Positions 1-12,502 of a stretch of 64,000 bases of DNA are shown here, one piece after another. A model generated the notes under the pieces. The model worked only from the letters and a program-made list of their open reading frames with translations, did not search any database and had not been told where the DNA came from. The stretch comes from Metallyticus violacea (lineage: Eukaryota > Arthropoda > Insecta > Mantodea > Metallyticidae). Location of the stretch: the NCBI GenBank assembly GCA_030762175.1, contig CM060846.1, forward strand, positions 304,268,512 through 304,332,511. The letters run 5' to 3'. The position numbers and the translations under genes are program-made. Position 1 is the first letter of the stretch. The number at the start of each line of letters is the position of its first letter.

Positions 1-1869
1 CCCGATAGATCACAGTTCTTAGATCCCCTACCTATTTGATTTGCCATTCTGATTTGGCACTATCCATTGTGTTTTTATACTCTATTCTTAGTATGACATA
101 AGAAAGACGCTTTTCCTCAATTCCCTCCCTTCTGTAAGCCTTAAGCGCTGTCTCAGCCTTTTTCTTTGCTTGTTTACATATACTACTTTTGTAGAACATT
201 TACTTGTATTATTCCGGATTTTTACATGTTTGCCCGCTAATTAAATATTTCTGTCAGTCTTCTAACAGTATCTGCCCCGATTCGTCCTTCCCCCATTAAA
301 TCTAGTTGCCGAGTCAAGCAACATTCCCGCAAATACCTCTATTCCCCCTGGAATCCATCGGTATCGCAACAACGGTGAAATCCAGTATAAAAGCTAATAT
401 TTCCTCTCAACATAATATAGAACCAATAGTATTTGCACCGTTGCAATTTATAAACATTAATTCTCCCGCCATGTCTGATCCATATTTTCCGTTAATAACC
501 CCCAGCTGAAAGGCGTCACTGCTTCCCTTCCGCGTTTAGTTTTGCTTCTTTACTGGATAGCACTGCTCTTCTGCGGTCATTTTCTCCACGTTCTATAGCT
601 ATGTTTTCCACATCCGATTCTGGAATTAATGTCTTCCAGAACTAAACCGGAGTGTGGATATGTGTCTTGAATATGTGCGACTATGTCAGTCAAATTCATA
701 AAATAGCTGGGATTGGCATGCTGGCTGTCTGTATAAAACTAACATACATAATTCAATCGCATTTAATAGACAATATACAGTAATATCTCCACTTAATTTA
801 ATGTTAAACCTGTGGATGTCAGTTTCACATTCTTCTTTAAAATAAAATATTACACCTACAGGATACCTCTCTCTCAGGTTTCTGTTTCATTCCCCTTAAA
901 CAGCGCTTTGAAGTCATTAATAGTACCCTTTCGCTGTATTTAGCCAGGTTTCTGACAGTCCCATAAAGTTTACACTATTTACAAAGTCGACGAACCTCAA
1001 GTTTTTATTGAGACAGGCCAACTGTCAGATGGTCAGCATTTCCCTAACGATCCCTCCTACCTGCCATAGTGTTCTTTTCCGGTGTGTCATTGTTGTTTTT
1101 CCTGTCGCTCTGATTCGTTTGCAGAATTTCTCCTCGCGAGCTTCTTGACGTGTCCCGTGCCTGCTCCATTGCTTGTCTCCCGGCCGTTTTCTACCTGCCG
1201 CTGCTGTTAATTTTTGCAACAACTTTCTCACCGTTCGGTCCCGTTATTGCCTTTCTGCTGAAACAATCTTTTAAATTTCTTCCATCTCCTCTCTGCATTT
1301 TAATTGGCCGTCGGTCGCACAGTTTTTTAAAACGTATGACGGCATGACATTCCTATCGCCGATCCTCCATCATGTGCCGCCATAGAAACTGTCGCTCATG
1401 CCTATCTTCTCACTAAAGTCCTCCCAGATGGCGAATCTCGTGCTACGAAGATGTCTACTGCCTCTTAAAAACTGTTCTTTAATTTTATACGAGAACAGCT
1501 TATAGACTATAGGCCTGCTATTAACCGTTCTGCCCAGTGGTGTGTGTCGATGTCCCCGTTTCGTGCCTGTATCCCTTATTGTAATGACAGTCGTACTATT
1601 TTACTTTCCGTCTCTTGCAGTTCTAGTTGTGAGCCTCCAGCACACCATATATGATTAAACTGTTTCTTCATCATTGATTTCATGTTGTCCAATTTGGCCT
1701 CCAGCATTTCACACCCTGCTTCCAGTACTCGGATGCGATACTCTGACTTCTCAAAGGCTTTCACTATCGAATTAACTTCAAAATCAGTTGTTCATTTTTT
1801 TCTCGGGTAACACGAACCTTTCTTAACTTCCTTTTTCAGTTCCTCCAAAAATCTTTCCAAAGCAGCCAT
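1..1869 (-). mobile_element. Degenerate LINE, 5' part (coiled coil + endonuclease)
   Basis: The minus strand reads as the front of a non-LTR retrotransposon. A Met codon at 1869 opens a lysine/glutamate-rich segment, with a coiled-coil-like stretch around 1764-1576 that resembles the N-terminal part of LINE ORFs. Near 996-943 the frame reads FVDFVNSVNFMGLSETWL, the start of an APE-type endonuclease domain. At about 640-613 LEDINSRIG matches the GDFN(A/S)RIG block of these nucleases, with the catalytic GD decayed to ED. At about 165-80 a Lys/Arg-rich linker (ETALKAYRREGIEEKR) resembles the segment between endonuclease and reverse transcriptase. The RT would lie left of base 1. Many stops and frameshifts show it is dead. 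The clade is not resolved; CR1/Jockey-like is possible. Confidence 0.6.
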
Positions 1870-1904
1870 TGTTAACACCTGCTGCTAGCTGCAGGGCACC
1901 CAAC

Positions 1905-2926
1905 AGGGAAAAAGGACACGTCTGCACTCTACCACGGTCAGGTGTAAGATGTGTTTTAGAGTCTCATCAGACTGTTTATACAGACGGCATGTGGGATTTC
2001 TATGGTAGAGTCCCGCAATGACTAATGTCCAGTTCATAGCTTTCCTGTTTTGTTTCTATCCCTACTCAAATGGTCCTTATACAGGATGCTATCGGATGTT
2101 TTAATTACAATTTTACCCATTTGTTGACCGAAAAAAGTCCTTCTCTCTTATCTGATGTTCATTCTTAGGCCATTGATATACTAATCCTGCTGTTTTCTTG
2201 CTAATGCCGCAGAAATGCTGTTTTCTTAATGGTGTTTAACGCCCGTTTTTGACACTGATGATACATGAGACGAAATGGTATATTAGGAAAGGATTTTTAA
2301 GGAAGGAAACGTTCCAGGCCTAAGTTTAGGGTACCTCCCCGGCATTTGCCATTTATGAGGAATAAGGAAAACCTGAAAAAAAACTCAGTCAGGGAGGACA
2401 GTCCTGGCGGGATTCGAATCCCAGACCTCCCGCGCACGAGTCCGCGCTATAATGAACTCGGTCACCCGTGGTGGTAGAAAGGCTGTGATCCTATGAAGTC
2501 AATATTATTTCCTTCTTTTGCCATTTATTGTCTCTTCATTGTGTCTTCTATGTCCTGATGTCCAGGCACCCAATAAAGTTCTAATTGATTCTTTGTGGAA
2601 AGATTAAAGAGAGTTTGGAGACCACCCCATACAAGTCCAGAGTTAAGTGCACTAGTGCGCTAAGTGTAATTTGACTATCTATGAAAATGAGTAAACTTTG
2701 ATTACCATAATTTCTCTTCTCACAGAAGTTAATCCAGGTCAGAAGTGCAATTACTTCTGCTGTAAGTTTTCCAGTGCCAATATTCCGAAGAAATAATCCT
2801 AGACAATAATCAATATTGCCTAGACGTCCAGATTGTTATGCAGTAGTCGAGAAGAATGTTATGGGCTGTGCAATTTCCGTAGTCCATATGAAGCCTAAGC
2901 CAGCCTTTTGGAATATATGATTCTTT
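1905..2926 (-). mobile_element. Degenerate LINE 3' part: RNase H + zinc knuckle
   Basis: Reading right to left, 2900-2490 encodes a decayed RNase H domain: TAEVIALLTWINF (catalytic Glu), LLIFIDSQITLSAL (catalytic Asp) and YWVPGHQDIED (the WVPGH block). After the SINE at 2222-2475 the coding sense resumes near 2110-1910 with LSRDRNKTGKL and CRLYKQSDETLKHIL, the Cys/His knuckle that follows RNase H in Jockey/I-type elements. Stops and frameshifts are frequent. The end of this fragment lies only about 40 bases from the Met codon of the LINE 5' part at 1869, so two elements stand head to tail with almost no 3' UTR between them. Confidence 0.65.
2222..2475 (-). mobile_element. SINE-A (tRNA-headed) inserted in LINE
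   Basis: Minus-strand copy of the commonest SINE of the window. The tRNA-like head is at the right end, with the B box seen in reverse as GGGATTCGAATCCC. The conserved 3' domain is at the left (AACGCCCGTTTTT... on the plus strand). It is flanked by an 11-bp imperfect target duplication, AGAAATGCTGT at 2211-2221 and AGAAAGGCTGT at 2476-2486. It splits the RNase H LINE relic. Part of the 3' domain is deleted. Confidence 0.85.
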
Positions 2927-4890
2927 ATTTTATTGGTAATTTATTTATTTATTGATAACTGCATTATTTAGGATGACTGGTCTTCTTAGAGCCTTTATAT
3001 AGTACTTGGGGAATCACAGGAAGCTCTCTATATTTTTTTTCGCGATACTGTTAATACTCGATTTTTTTTTTTTTTTTGATACTGGTTAATATAAATGACG
3101 TTTAGCTTTGTTACCCTATACTGAGAAAATATTTTTCATTAAATTAAATCTTATCTATTATGACTATAAATTAAAACCAGGTATCAAATTAAAGAAAATA
3201 CACTTATTAATACCTTAGCATTGTTGTATTTATTTTCCTATATTTTAATTACTTTATACACAAATGGCTGGAGTAAATTATAGTGTAATGGACCTTTCAG
3301 TTTATTTCAACCAGCGCTTCTTTTAAATTCCCAGTCCATAAGAGATGAAGCAAAATTATCTTAGAATGTTATAAATAAAAACCCCTATCCGGTTATCTCT
3401 AGCCCATTTCAGACTCCGATAGAGTTAAGACAAACGTTCAGCTGTAGTTTCCAAGAAGCGAGATCTAATAGCAGCCTCTGGTGAAAAACAGGCTTGATTT
3501 CGTTATCAGAGGAGACACAACGTAACGCGATTATTAGCTTGCCTTGCCGCCTGTAAGGAAAAAAAAAAAACACCCCCGATGTTCATATAATAAGTACATA
3601 TAAAAGAAATAAAAAGTATACGCTTATATACGTCAATAAACATCGAACATTTGAGTTATAAACATGCATAGGTGCTTACAGGTGAAAACATTAAGAAGCG
3701 AACTAGTATATACTACAATTAAGAAAACAAACACCAAATGCATAAACAAAATAATTTCAGACTTCTGTTCGACAAATGAATTATCCACAATTTTATAATT
3801 ATTTGCTTTTTTAATATAAGCTTTTTACTTTCTGTGCTAAATGTGAGAAACTTTGTTCCCGAAATACATTCCTGAAATAAAAGAAAATTAATTAATGTGA
3901 CTTGGGCATGGAGGCCACCTCTTCAATTTCCGCTTAGAAGAAATTTGCATTATCTGTTTTGTTTTTTCTTTTCCATTTCCCTCCGGTGGAAGCGGATTTC
4001 AACATCCTTTAAGTTGCCAAACTCTAATGTTCCAGTACAAGCAGGGATAGTGAACAAAGGAGCAGAGTTTCTTCTGCTGTTACTGGTGTCACAGTCTTAC
4101 AGTCTGGTAACAGCTTAAACATAGTACGCTTTGAATGTCACTCTTAAAAAACAAACGAAAGAAAGAGGTTGAAAAAAACGAGAGAAAGAAAATGAAATGA
4201 AAGAAAAAGAAAAACAGAAAGAGACAAATTATAAGAGATAAAGAAGAGAGAATATAATAAGTAACGCAAAGAAGTCTTAGCACACAAGTACAAGGCTACT
4301 ATAAACATTGTGTGTATTACAGTTTACTTTACCAGTAGCGAACTTAAGTAGTTAACCAACTGCCTACTCATACTGCGTCATATTCCTTTTAGTCGCTGCT
4401 TCGCTGAAGCAATCATTTGATTCCGGTTATTGTCTCGTTCAGTACGTTAATATACCAACAAAATATTCCATATAATTGTTATTTCTAAAGTATTATAATT
4501 GTTATAAGAATATTGTTAAGTACGAATGACTCTCATACGTAAATTTCATTTCCGTAACACTATACCGGCTACACATTGTTTATAACATTGTGACACGACA
4601 ATATTTTCGACACCGCCGATCGTTTCGCTTCTCATAAATATTGACGTTTTCTTGCCAATAACTACACCAGCGAATGCACATTCAGCGGTAATAACTGGAA
4701 AGGAAACGAATAATGATGTGTAGTCACTAGTCCAAATTTAATCATTGTAACAAAAAATAAATAAATAATAACCAGCGTAAAAATAGAAAGAGAAATATAT
4801 TCAAAGTAAGTGTTAGATACATAACCTAATTATTATAAATATGACAAATATTTTGAATCTGTATCTACTCATACACAGACAGCGCACAAT
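2927..4890. other. AT-rich spacer, no gene recognised
   Basis: No protein family, RNA gene or bounded repeat is visible. It holds short T and A runs (3062-3077, 3559-3571) and a purine-rich stretch at 4140-4260. Confidence 0.4.
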
Positions 4891-4894
4891 TTGT

Positions 4895-5362
4895 AGTTTA
4901 CTTACACTTACTTGCGTTGAACTGGTCTGGGGCGGAAGGGGGGGATACTTCAGCACTTCAGCCTTGCTCATGGCTGGCCATTTGTACCTACGTTTCCAAT
5001 CAATGGGCAGGGTCTGCGCTGAGACAGACGGGGTCCCTAACATGTTTCCATGTACGACGAGAGTAGAGCCCCCCTTAGTCGTTCGAGTCCTTCACAAGGT
5101 CTGCTTCCATTCCAAGACGCCGGAGCAGAAACTTTTACAGTGCGCAGGCCACACCGTCACACCGCACTGGCCAGCTCATCCTGTAACAGAACCAAGGGAA
5201 AGAAATAATATGAAGTAAGATAACGGAAAGTTTGTGGAATCAAATATCTGTTCAACTAAGTGAACAGGGGTAACCACGAAAAAGGCGGTCCCAAAGGATT
5301 TGAACCCGGAATCTCCCGAATGCGAGTCTCAAGCGTTACTGTCTGAGCCACCCCGCTCGGTA
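4895..5362 (-). mobile_element. SINE-D, composite with GC-rich body
   Basis: A tRNA-like head lies at 5277-5362 in reverse; in sense it reads CCGAGCGGGGTGGCTCAGAC, with the B box GGGTTCAAATCC. A GC-rich body follows (5181-4919) and then an AAGT-type simple tail. The body shares GTTACAG, GGTGTGG and AAAAGTTTC-type blocks, in the same order, with the copy at 9578-10030. This shows a dispersed repeat rather than a host exon, although it carries a good splice acceptor (TTGGTTCTGTTACAG) and a GTAAGT donor look-alike. Confidence 0.55.
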
Positions 5363-6657
5363 TATTAGACCGAACTTATGCCAATCTCTTTAATTCTTTT
5401 AAACATAAGTGCGCTATATTTCCAAACGTGTTTTCCTACCCGGTGAATTGACAAGGAGTTTTCACAGCTTGATATGAAGAAATGTCACTAAATTGCACTA
5501 GTATTCCATCAAAATGGGTGAAGAAAGATGAGAGAAACGACTGTAGGCAAATATGAGGATTTCCCATTCCCTATTTCAGCAATGAAGAACCCCTTTCTTT
5601 CAGAACTAACAGTTTTTTGTTTATTGGCTGAAAGATATTTTAATTTATGAAAATATTTGTATACAACTAGTTACACAGCGATCGTGGAAACATTCCGACG
5701 TTAAAGGTCCTTACATTTATAACGGAGTATAATAAGCTGCCATAATTTATTAATAATTTATTTCAGCCTTAAACTTATTATATTTATGCATAAGGTTGAC
5801 ACATTTTATAAAAGTGTCATTATAATCAATACTATTCTGATGAGAAAATATAATAAATTAATGAAACACATACCCAGCATATTATTCAACCATCAGTCGA
5901 CAGAATGATAATGCTAGCGGTCAATCGATTGTTCTGTGCATGACCAGCAGGTGGTTGATCAGAACTCTTGTTATTCAAGTCCAAATGTTACATCGTAGAT
6001 ATTATTCATATTATGCTAGTGTTTGGAGGGTATTCTACTCTTTTCTGTATGCTCATTAAATCACAAACTTAATTTGAAAAATTCAGTTCTTGGATGAGAT
6101 ATTTACAATAAGCTTTAGCCAAAGAGACCTTTTTCAAAACACTACAGTAAGAAAGTATTTTATGAACTCCCAATTTAATATTGTTCAACATCATATTTTT
6201 ATAATTTAGAATCTTCATGTATAATAACTATTACTGTATTCATTTATTAATTTGATATTTGTGTTATTTATTGATGTTAACAGTATGGATATTATTTGTC
6301 CTCTTATCTAAGGAATTTTTGAAGCCTCTTAGTATTAAAATAGATTATGGTGATTGTTTCACTTATGTGTCATCATATAATTATCATATTTTCTATTAAT
6401 GAAATGTAAGAAAATTTTGCATTTCAACCTATTACAGCAGCATAGAACTGTAAATTTATCGTAATCATTTTATTGCACGAACATGCATTTGTCATCTCAG
6501 TACCGCCCATTCTGTTTTCCCACAAATCCGTGAGCAAGAATCGACTAATCGCAACAACCAACAATCATACACAAAATGGTAAAAGGAAAAAAATAACTAA
6601 TAATTCCAGTCGATCGCACTTGTCACCCTTACAGCTGGAATTAAGAAAATGTGCTTC

Positions 6658-6726
<69 letters not shown>

Positions 6727-7335
6727 AACGCGCAATTCATGCAATTATCATTGTAAATCTGTATTTTGATGTTCTGAGTTGGTATTAGTGAGTAAATCAA
6801 ATAGTGAGTAATCGACCTTCATGTATTCCAGGCTCATGATTTCTGAATAGGAGGCATTCATTAATTTTGTATAATTATTAATATTTTATGAGCGAATTTT
6901 AAGAATATTACTTTTTTAATTATAATTTTATTCGTTTACTTGAGGAAAAACCAGAATATCCGCATTTGTGTAACAGGGTAAAATCGATGTTCATTAAGTG
7001 TAGGACCTAACCGCGAACTCAGGTCATGGCGTACTGCAACAGTTGCAGAACAACACAAACAGATCGCATTCTCGAATACATGCACTATAGGTCATGCGTT
7101 TCATAAAAAACAGTGTCGACAGCGTGTCATACCCCATTCCTGTTGTGAGTAGTTTCATCGCAATACTAGCAACTGCTGCCAACAAGAAGATAGAAGCATT
7201 CATTAGTAACTACACAGAGTAATTTGCCAGACAACATATTTTAACAAATGGTGAGAAGATTGCATGTAAGTTATAAACAGTAGAGATTAGAAGTGGCATT
7301 GGGTGAATAATAATAGAAAACTGTAAACTTCTGAA
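5363..7335. other. AT-rich spacer, no gene recognised
   Basis: Nothing supportable as coding. It contains the microsatellite listed separately at 6658-6723. Confidence 0.4.
6658..6723. repeat. (TAA)n microsatellite
   Basis: About 22 uninterrupted ATA/TAA units. The long isoleucine run it creates in one frame is not a protein. Confidence 0.95.
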
Positions 7336-7497
7336 AACTGAACACCGAACGGGTTGACTCTTTAGATTCGCATTCAGTAAATCCCTGGTTCATATCCTGA
7401 AATCAACAAATATGAAAGTGATTCGTGCATTGTAGGTGCCAGGGGATGTAAGTTCTAATACCGAAGAAGGGTGAAAGTTAAAGAAGAAGATAACTAA
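7336..7497 (+). mobile_element. SINE-E, short copy
   Basis: A decayed tRNA-like head (ACCGAACGGGTTGACTC... with the B box TGGTTCATATCC) leads to a tail CAGGGGATGTAAGTTCTAAT, then GAAGAAGG and an AAGAAGA-rich end. The same tail closes the copy at 11497-11910, which defines the family within this window. Confidence 0.6.
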
Positions 7498-8647
7498 AGG
7501 GAGCCAAATAAACAAATTGTATTAATTAAGCAATCCGGGTGTTACCGACAGCTGTGCAAAATTATTGTAAACGTTAATAATCTACTTAGGAAAGTGCACA
7601 CATACTTCTACTGTTTTTCCTGGAAAAATATGTACATAATAAAATTCTCTCATATGCTTTTCTGCAGTGCTTTTATAGATGATTAAGCTTTATAAAAATA
7701 TATTTTGAACCATAAAATAAATCGGTAGCAACAGCATTTGAGCTTCAATAAACACCACATAGAATGCGGCAAAATTAATTGTTGGAACACGCTTGATTGT
7801 TCCTTCTAGTAAGACTGCATTTGACATGTTCCCAATTACAATGTGTTAATTATTCAATGATTACAAATGTATCTGAAAAAGCGGTGCCAATTCTATAAAG
7901 TACTACGCCTGAGAAAGAGTTTATTTTCGTGATAGATGTTGCCTCATACATGATTAAAACTGCTAAAAATAAATAAATGCATTTAATATACCTTATCTTA
8001 AGATAGTTATTATTCTGTCTGGCACACAATCTTCACAGATTGGCCAAGGAAACCAGGATATGTTTTAAGAATGTCGAGAGTTTCGTAGCAAATGTGAAAA
8101 ATGTTTCTGTAAAACAATCTTTTAGGGCACAAAAATTCCATAGGATTGCACCACCCTCTACAGTCCGTTATAACATGATGGGAGACTTGGCTGGGTTATG
8201 GAATTAACTACTACGTCATTGCTAATAAATTAGTGGATTTAATATTAAGCATATGCAATTGCAATACTATAATCTCTAATTTCAAATGACTTGTTTGAAA
8301 ATCTTTAATACTAAGAATGTTTTAATTTTTTTTTTTCAAAACAAGGTTTTATATTTTTCAAATTTAAATTATGTAACCCTGGTGGGAAAAGGCGTTTAGA
8401 AAGCAAATTCAGTAACTAAAATGAATATTATCAAAGTAAGGTTCAACGTTCAGAAAAAAACATTGAGTTTGCGTAATTTAATATTCATGCTACTACAGAA
8501 TACTTGTGATCATTACAATTATTTCCTTTGTTTTAAATTTGCAGTTATTACTCAGGAATATCAAAGAAAGCACGCGGATGGGCACTCGAGGACAGTTAAT
8601 ATTTAAACAGCAGTCATATTACAACAAACATAAGACAATTTGGTACC
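7498..8647. other. AT-rich spacer, no gene recognised
   Basis: No supportable feature. Confidence 0.4.
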
Positions 8648-8658
8648 ACTATGAAGGG

Positions 8659-8956
8659 GATTTTTTTTTTTTTGATTTGTTTATTTACGGACGCTCTTTA
8701 ATATCTCAGGTCATCACCGTCCCATTCAATTCAGGGCGTGAAACGGTCGACAAATTTTTCTCAGATGCCTCTTCTTTCAGGCCTAAGGCTCTTATTCGTA
8801 CCGTAAATGTACGACGCGGGACCCACTGCTTTAATTCCCTTCAGAAGGAAGCCATACGATTTTACGCCCGAAAAAATCCATCGATCCTAGTGGGGTTTGA
8901 ACCTGCGATCTTGGGTTTAGAAGGAAAGTATGGTTATCACTACACCACCAGGACCG
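8659..8956 (-). mobile_element. SINE-C with target duplication
   Basis: Reverse-strand SINE. The head in sense is GGTCCTGGTGGTGTAGTGAT with the B box GGGTTTGAACC in reverse at about 8895. The 3' domain is CGTCCCATTCAATTCAGGGC as seen on the plus strand, and the tail appears as a T run at 8661-8672. Flanks ACTATGAAGGG (8648-8658) and ACTGTGAAGAG (8957-8967) are an 11-bp duplication with two changes. The A box resembles tRNA-Gly/Glu/Asp types. Confidence 0.85.
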
Positions 8957-8967
8957 ACTGTGAAGAG

Positions 8968-9577
8968 AAGAATATTACAACCATTAAATTTGAATATCAA
9001 GTACTCAAAGAAGTGCGAAAAGGGAAAATACTATCTTCACTTGGTTCAAGTATTGCAATCAGCAGCGTTAATTGAACAACAAGAACCATTACTGCTATTT
9101 GATTCCTGGGGAGGGTTATTGATCATAAACCAGTTTAAGAAGGAAAGAAACCTTGTAATATTTAAAACGTTCCAGAAAAGTGCACAAGGATTTGTCAGCC
9201 GCTGCAACAATTTGGTTTCCGACTAATGAAGACTAAGACATTCTTGACCCAGAAATATCCACAATTTGATTAGCACAAGCAAAACAATATTAACAAGCTT
9301 ACGTCGATTTTACACAACCAGTTCATTTCGAATCGATACTTATGGCCCTGGCAGTATTCCTTTCATAACTCTGGCATGCGATCAGCTGACTACATATTTT
9401 TTGATTCTGCAATTAAGTTTACAATTCGTTTTGGAATGCATGGGTACGCATATTGTGAATTACCTGCAAGAATTGGACGTTCTTTGTGCTTTAAATCTTT
9501 TACTTAAACCATTTTCTTGACGAAGGACAAAATACCATCATCACAAATATAATTACTGTTTGGAGTACAAGCAGTAA
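8968..9577. other. Spacer, no gene recognised
   Basis: Open frames here show no recognisable domain. Confidence 0.4.
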
Positions 9578-10030
9578 ATACCGAGCGGGGTAGCTCAGGC
9601 ACTTGAGATTCGCATTCCGGAGGTCCCGGATTCAATTTCCTTGGGACGGCCAAACCGGCCAAATATCTTGGAATTTTCTCTGGTTTCTCACTTGGATAGA
9701 TATTTACGTTACACTCTCCAGTTTCATTCCATAGCACCAGTTACAGAGTCGGAAGCGTCAGGCGTGGCGGGATGGTGCATTGTGGTGTGGTAGCTTGCGC
9801 TTATGAAAAGTTCCCTGTACTATGTGTGATGGGTTTTGTCTGGGGGACTCCTCGGGACATCTCGATTGAGAACTCGGTGGAACCGGGTTTGTTCTTGCAG
9901 GTCTGCCGGCATCTGGGACTTATCTTCCTTCTATGGGACCCCGCCTACGCCCATACATCTCCCCCCTCCTCCTCCGTACGTTGTGTTCTCCAAATAATTC
10001 CTTCCTCCCAGAGGGTATATGTGCAATAGA
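9578..10030 (+). mobile_element. SINE-D, composite copy
   Basis: The tRNA-like head at 9580-9650 has an A-box region GGGGTAGCTCAGGCAC and a B box CGGATTCAATTTCC. A linker and then a GC-rich body (about 9735-10030) follow. The body matches the minus-strand copy at 4895-5362 through GTTACAG, GGTGTGG and AAAAGTTCC blocks in the same order. The exact right end is uncertain. Confidence 0.55.
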
Positions 10031-11496
10031 CCCAATAGCGGCCACGGTGCGAACTCTTCCTCAGTTGGGCAGAAGAAGAGCACAATTGTGCTCTAATGTC
10101 ACAAATTTGAAGGCGTTTAGCTTCGTTAGTTCTACACAAAGCAAGTACACTAACTACTCTAAGAAATACATTGCAAGTGCAATACATTTCTAAGTGTATA
10201 AGAAGTAATATAAGAAGTACTCAGAAGTACAAGTTATGTTTAATTGACAGTTGTAGGACACTTAAATCTTGCTACCATGCGATTGTGTGTTCTTACTCAC
10301 TGATCAGCATTAACGGCTAATTTGAAATGAAAAATGTTACAACTGATTTATTTTAATTCAGATGTGGCAATGTGTTTGTTGCAAACCCACCTTATGAAGC
10401 ACCTTTTCTACATCATGTGTATATGTGTGGGGAAGTTAGATTATAAGTTGTCACTTCTTATTATAAATTGTGTTCATTTATGCACTGACATGCCTTAATT
10501 GTGTACAACACCATATAAAAGTATGAAATTAAATAATACACAGGTGTTGTAGCATCTAAACAGCCGTTGCTTAAGAGTAGCTTTTAGAGCCGTGTAGTCT
10601 GCTCCGTACAGACATATAGTTTTACGGTTTCTATTTGTAGATAGTTTAAAAGACAGTCCATAAGTCCTTCGTGAATATTAGATGAGCTGCAAAACCACAT
10701 ACAAGAAGAAGAAGAAGAAGAAGAAGAAGAAGAAGAAGAAGAAATCGTAAACATTGCAGAAGTTCAGTATGAAAACGCTGTTTCATTTAGTACCATCTTC
10801 AAAACCTTGGTATGGGGGATGCAATTAAAATAGAGAGTTGAAAATAATTTGAGATTCTCTCACATTGACCAATATGGCGCACTCTTAAGTTGTCTATTTG
10901 TAATTAATTATAATATATTTAAAATGGAAGAAAACGAAACGAAACCTCTGACACTTTTTCTCAGGCAAAATTTACCGTAATTTGTCATTGTAACAAATGC
11001 GATGAGAGAACCACGTGACATTTAAAGTCATGTTTATGCCCAAATATTGCAGCTGTTAATAACGTGCAATGAGTGTGCAAGCAAACTTCGTTTTTCATGC
11101 ATGTGGCACTCTACTGTGCCCTGCAAGACTGTTGGTTTCTAGATTATTAATGATGAGCATCAGCGCAGCTGCAAACCCAGCCTGAGGTAACTACCTAACA
11201 TTGGCGTGCAAGTTTGTGCTGCATTTCTGCCACATTTCTTTGTTGGGAAGATAAACTGCTGCAGCAAAATCAATAATTAGGAAACCTTCGTTGATGTTTA
11301 AAAGCATGTTGCAGATTGCAATTGTGGACTGAACGTATGCTAGGTCTTATCTCACTGTGATCACCGGCAGTTTCAGTACGGTACTTGTACAACATGGAAT
11401 TGCATTATTGTCTTGTAAAAGTGAACAGTAGCATCACAGAGAATCACATTTCCATTAGGTTACTTTAGTTAGGTGTTCTTAGATATTTTCCCTCTC
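10031..11496. other. Spacer with GAA repeat, no gene recognised
   Basis: No coding family seen. The (AGA)n array at 10702-10743 could be the tail of a lost retroposon, since SINE-E copies also end in GAA-rich tails. Confidence 0.4.
10702..10743. repeat. (AGA)n microsatellite
   Basis: About 14 perfect units. Confidence 0.95.
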
Positions 11497-11910
11497 TGAG
11501 GGGGTTGCCTCAGGCGGTAACGCTTGGAACTCTTATTCTAGCTGTCTCAGGTTCAAATCCTACGATTGACGAGCGTGACAGGTTTTCTGTTGTTTCGCTT
11601 ATTCCATTTTCAGAAAGAACAAAGCTGGGCTAGTATTATTCTACCATGCATTCATCTTTCATTTTTATCATCATCTTTATTTCATCTCAATGTGTATGTG
11701 CCTGTCTCTTTCTTTGTTTATGTTTTCGAGGCGACCCTGACATTGAAAAGACCACCTATTCAGAATGTATATGTACCCTATGTGTGTGCCAATGATAATA
11801 ACAGCTCTCAGACAGATGAATGATATGGGCATTGTCTTGTACGTTTCAGGGGATGTAAATCTTAATACCCGAGAAGGTTAAACAGAGCAGAAAAAGAAGA
11901 AGAAAGAATA
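11497..11910 (+). mobile_element. SINE-E, long copy
   Basis: The tRNA-like head at 11500-11575 reads GGGGGTTGCCTCAGGCGGTA, with the B box CAGGTTCAAATCC. The tail at 11848-11910 (CAGGGGATGTAAATCTTAAT, then GAAGGTTAAACAGAG and an AAGAAG run) is shared with 7336-7497. The middle is longer than in the other copy. Confidence 0.6.
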
Positions 11911-12111
11911 CTTAAATGTGTAAAAAAAAAAAAAAAAATGCTTAAGGACACTTGGTAGAAACAATAGGTCACTTCTCTTGCTGAACCTCAACAGAATACA
12001 AACTGGGTTTTCTAAAAAAAAAACTGTACTTTCTAACCAAATGACAAATTTTCTACTTATTAACCGATTATTTCTGAATTACAAACGGTTTTAAATTCTG
12101 CCTAACATTAA

Positions 12112-12140
12112 TTTTATTATTATTATTATTATTATTATTA
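12112..12140. repeat. (TTA)n microsatellite
   Basis: About nine units inside the outer TTAA-flanked element. Confidence 0.9.
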
Positions 12141-12502
12141 ACACTTTGTAATTGTCTTAATAAACAAAAATATTAATCATTTAATATTTTTTCTGCTTTA
12201 GGTACACTTTTGTCACAAACGATAAACCTAGCTTACTCAAATTTTAAAATAGTTTGCAAACATGATACATAACATTAGCGGTGAAATAATATGCAATTTA
12301 AAGCAACGATAACATAAAAAAAAAAAAAACATTTGCATAACGTGTCGGCATTTAATGCAAAATTCAAAACTTTTTTTTCAGAACTTTCATTCATACATAA
12401 ATTAAAGGCTTTCACCAGCTATATAGAGCAGCGTATTTTGCACTTTCACCACGAAATTAACAGTTCTTACATAGTTTTTGAGAAAAGTGCACCTTAAGTT
12501 AA

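Noticed and set aside
4919..5181. Minus-strand exon with acceptor and GTAAGT donor
   Set aside because: The GC-rich body aligns in blocks with 9735-10030 behind the same kind of tRNA-like head, and the donor is part of the repeat's AAGT-type tail. It is called as a SINE instead.
6473..6769. 98-residue open frame with a long isoleucine run
   Set aside because: It is produced by the TAA microsatellite. The frames at 22894-23151 and 35462-35674 are rejected for the same reason.
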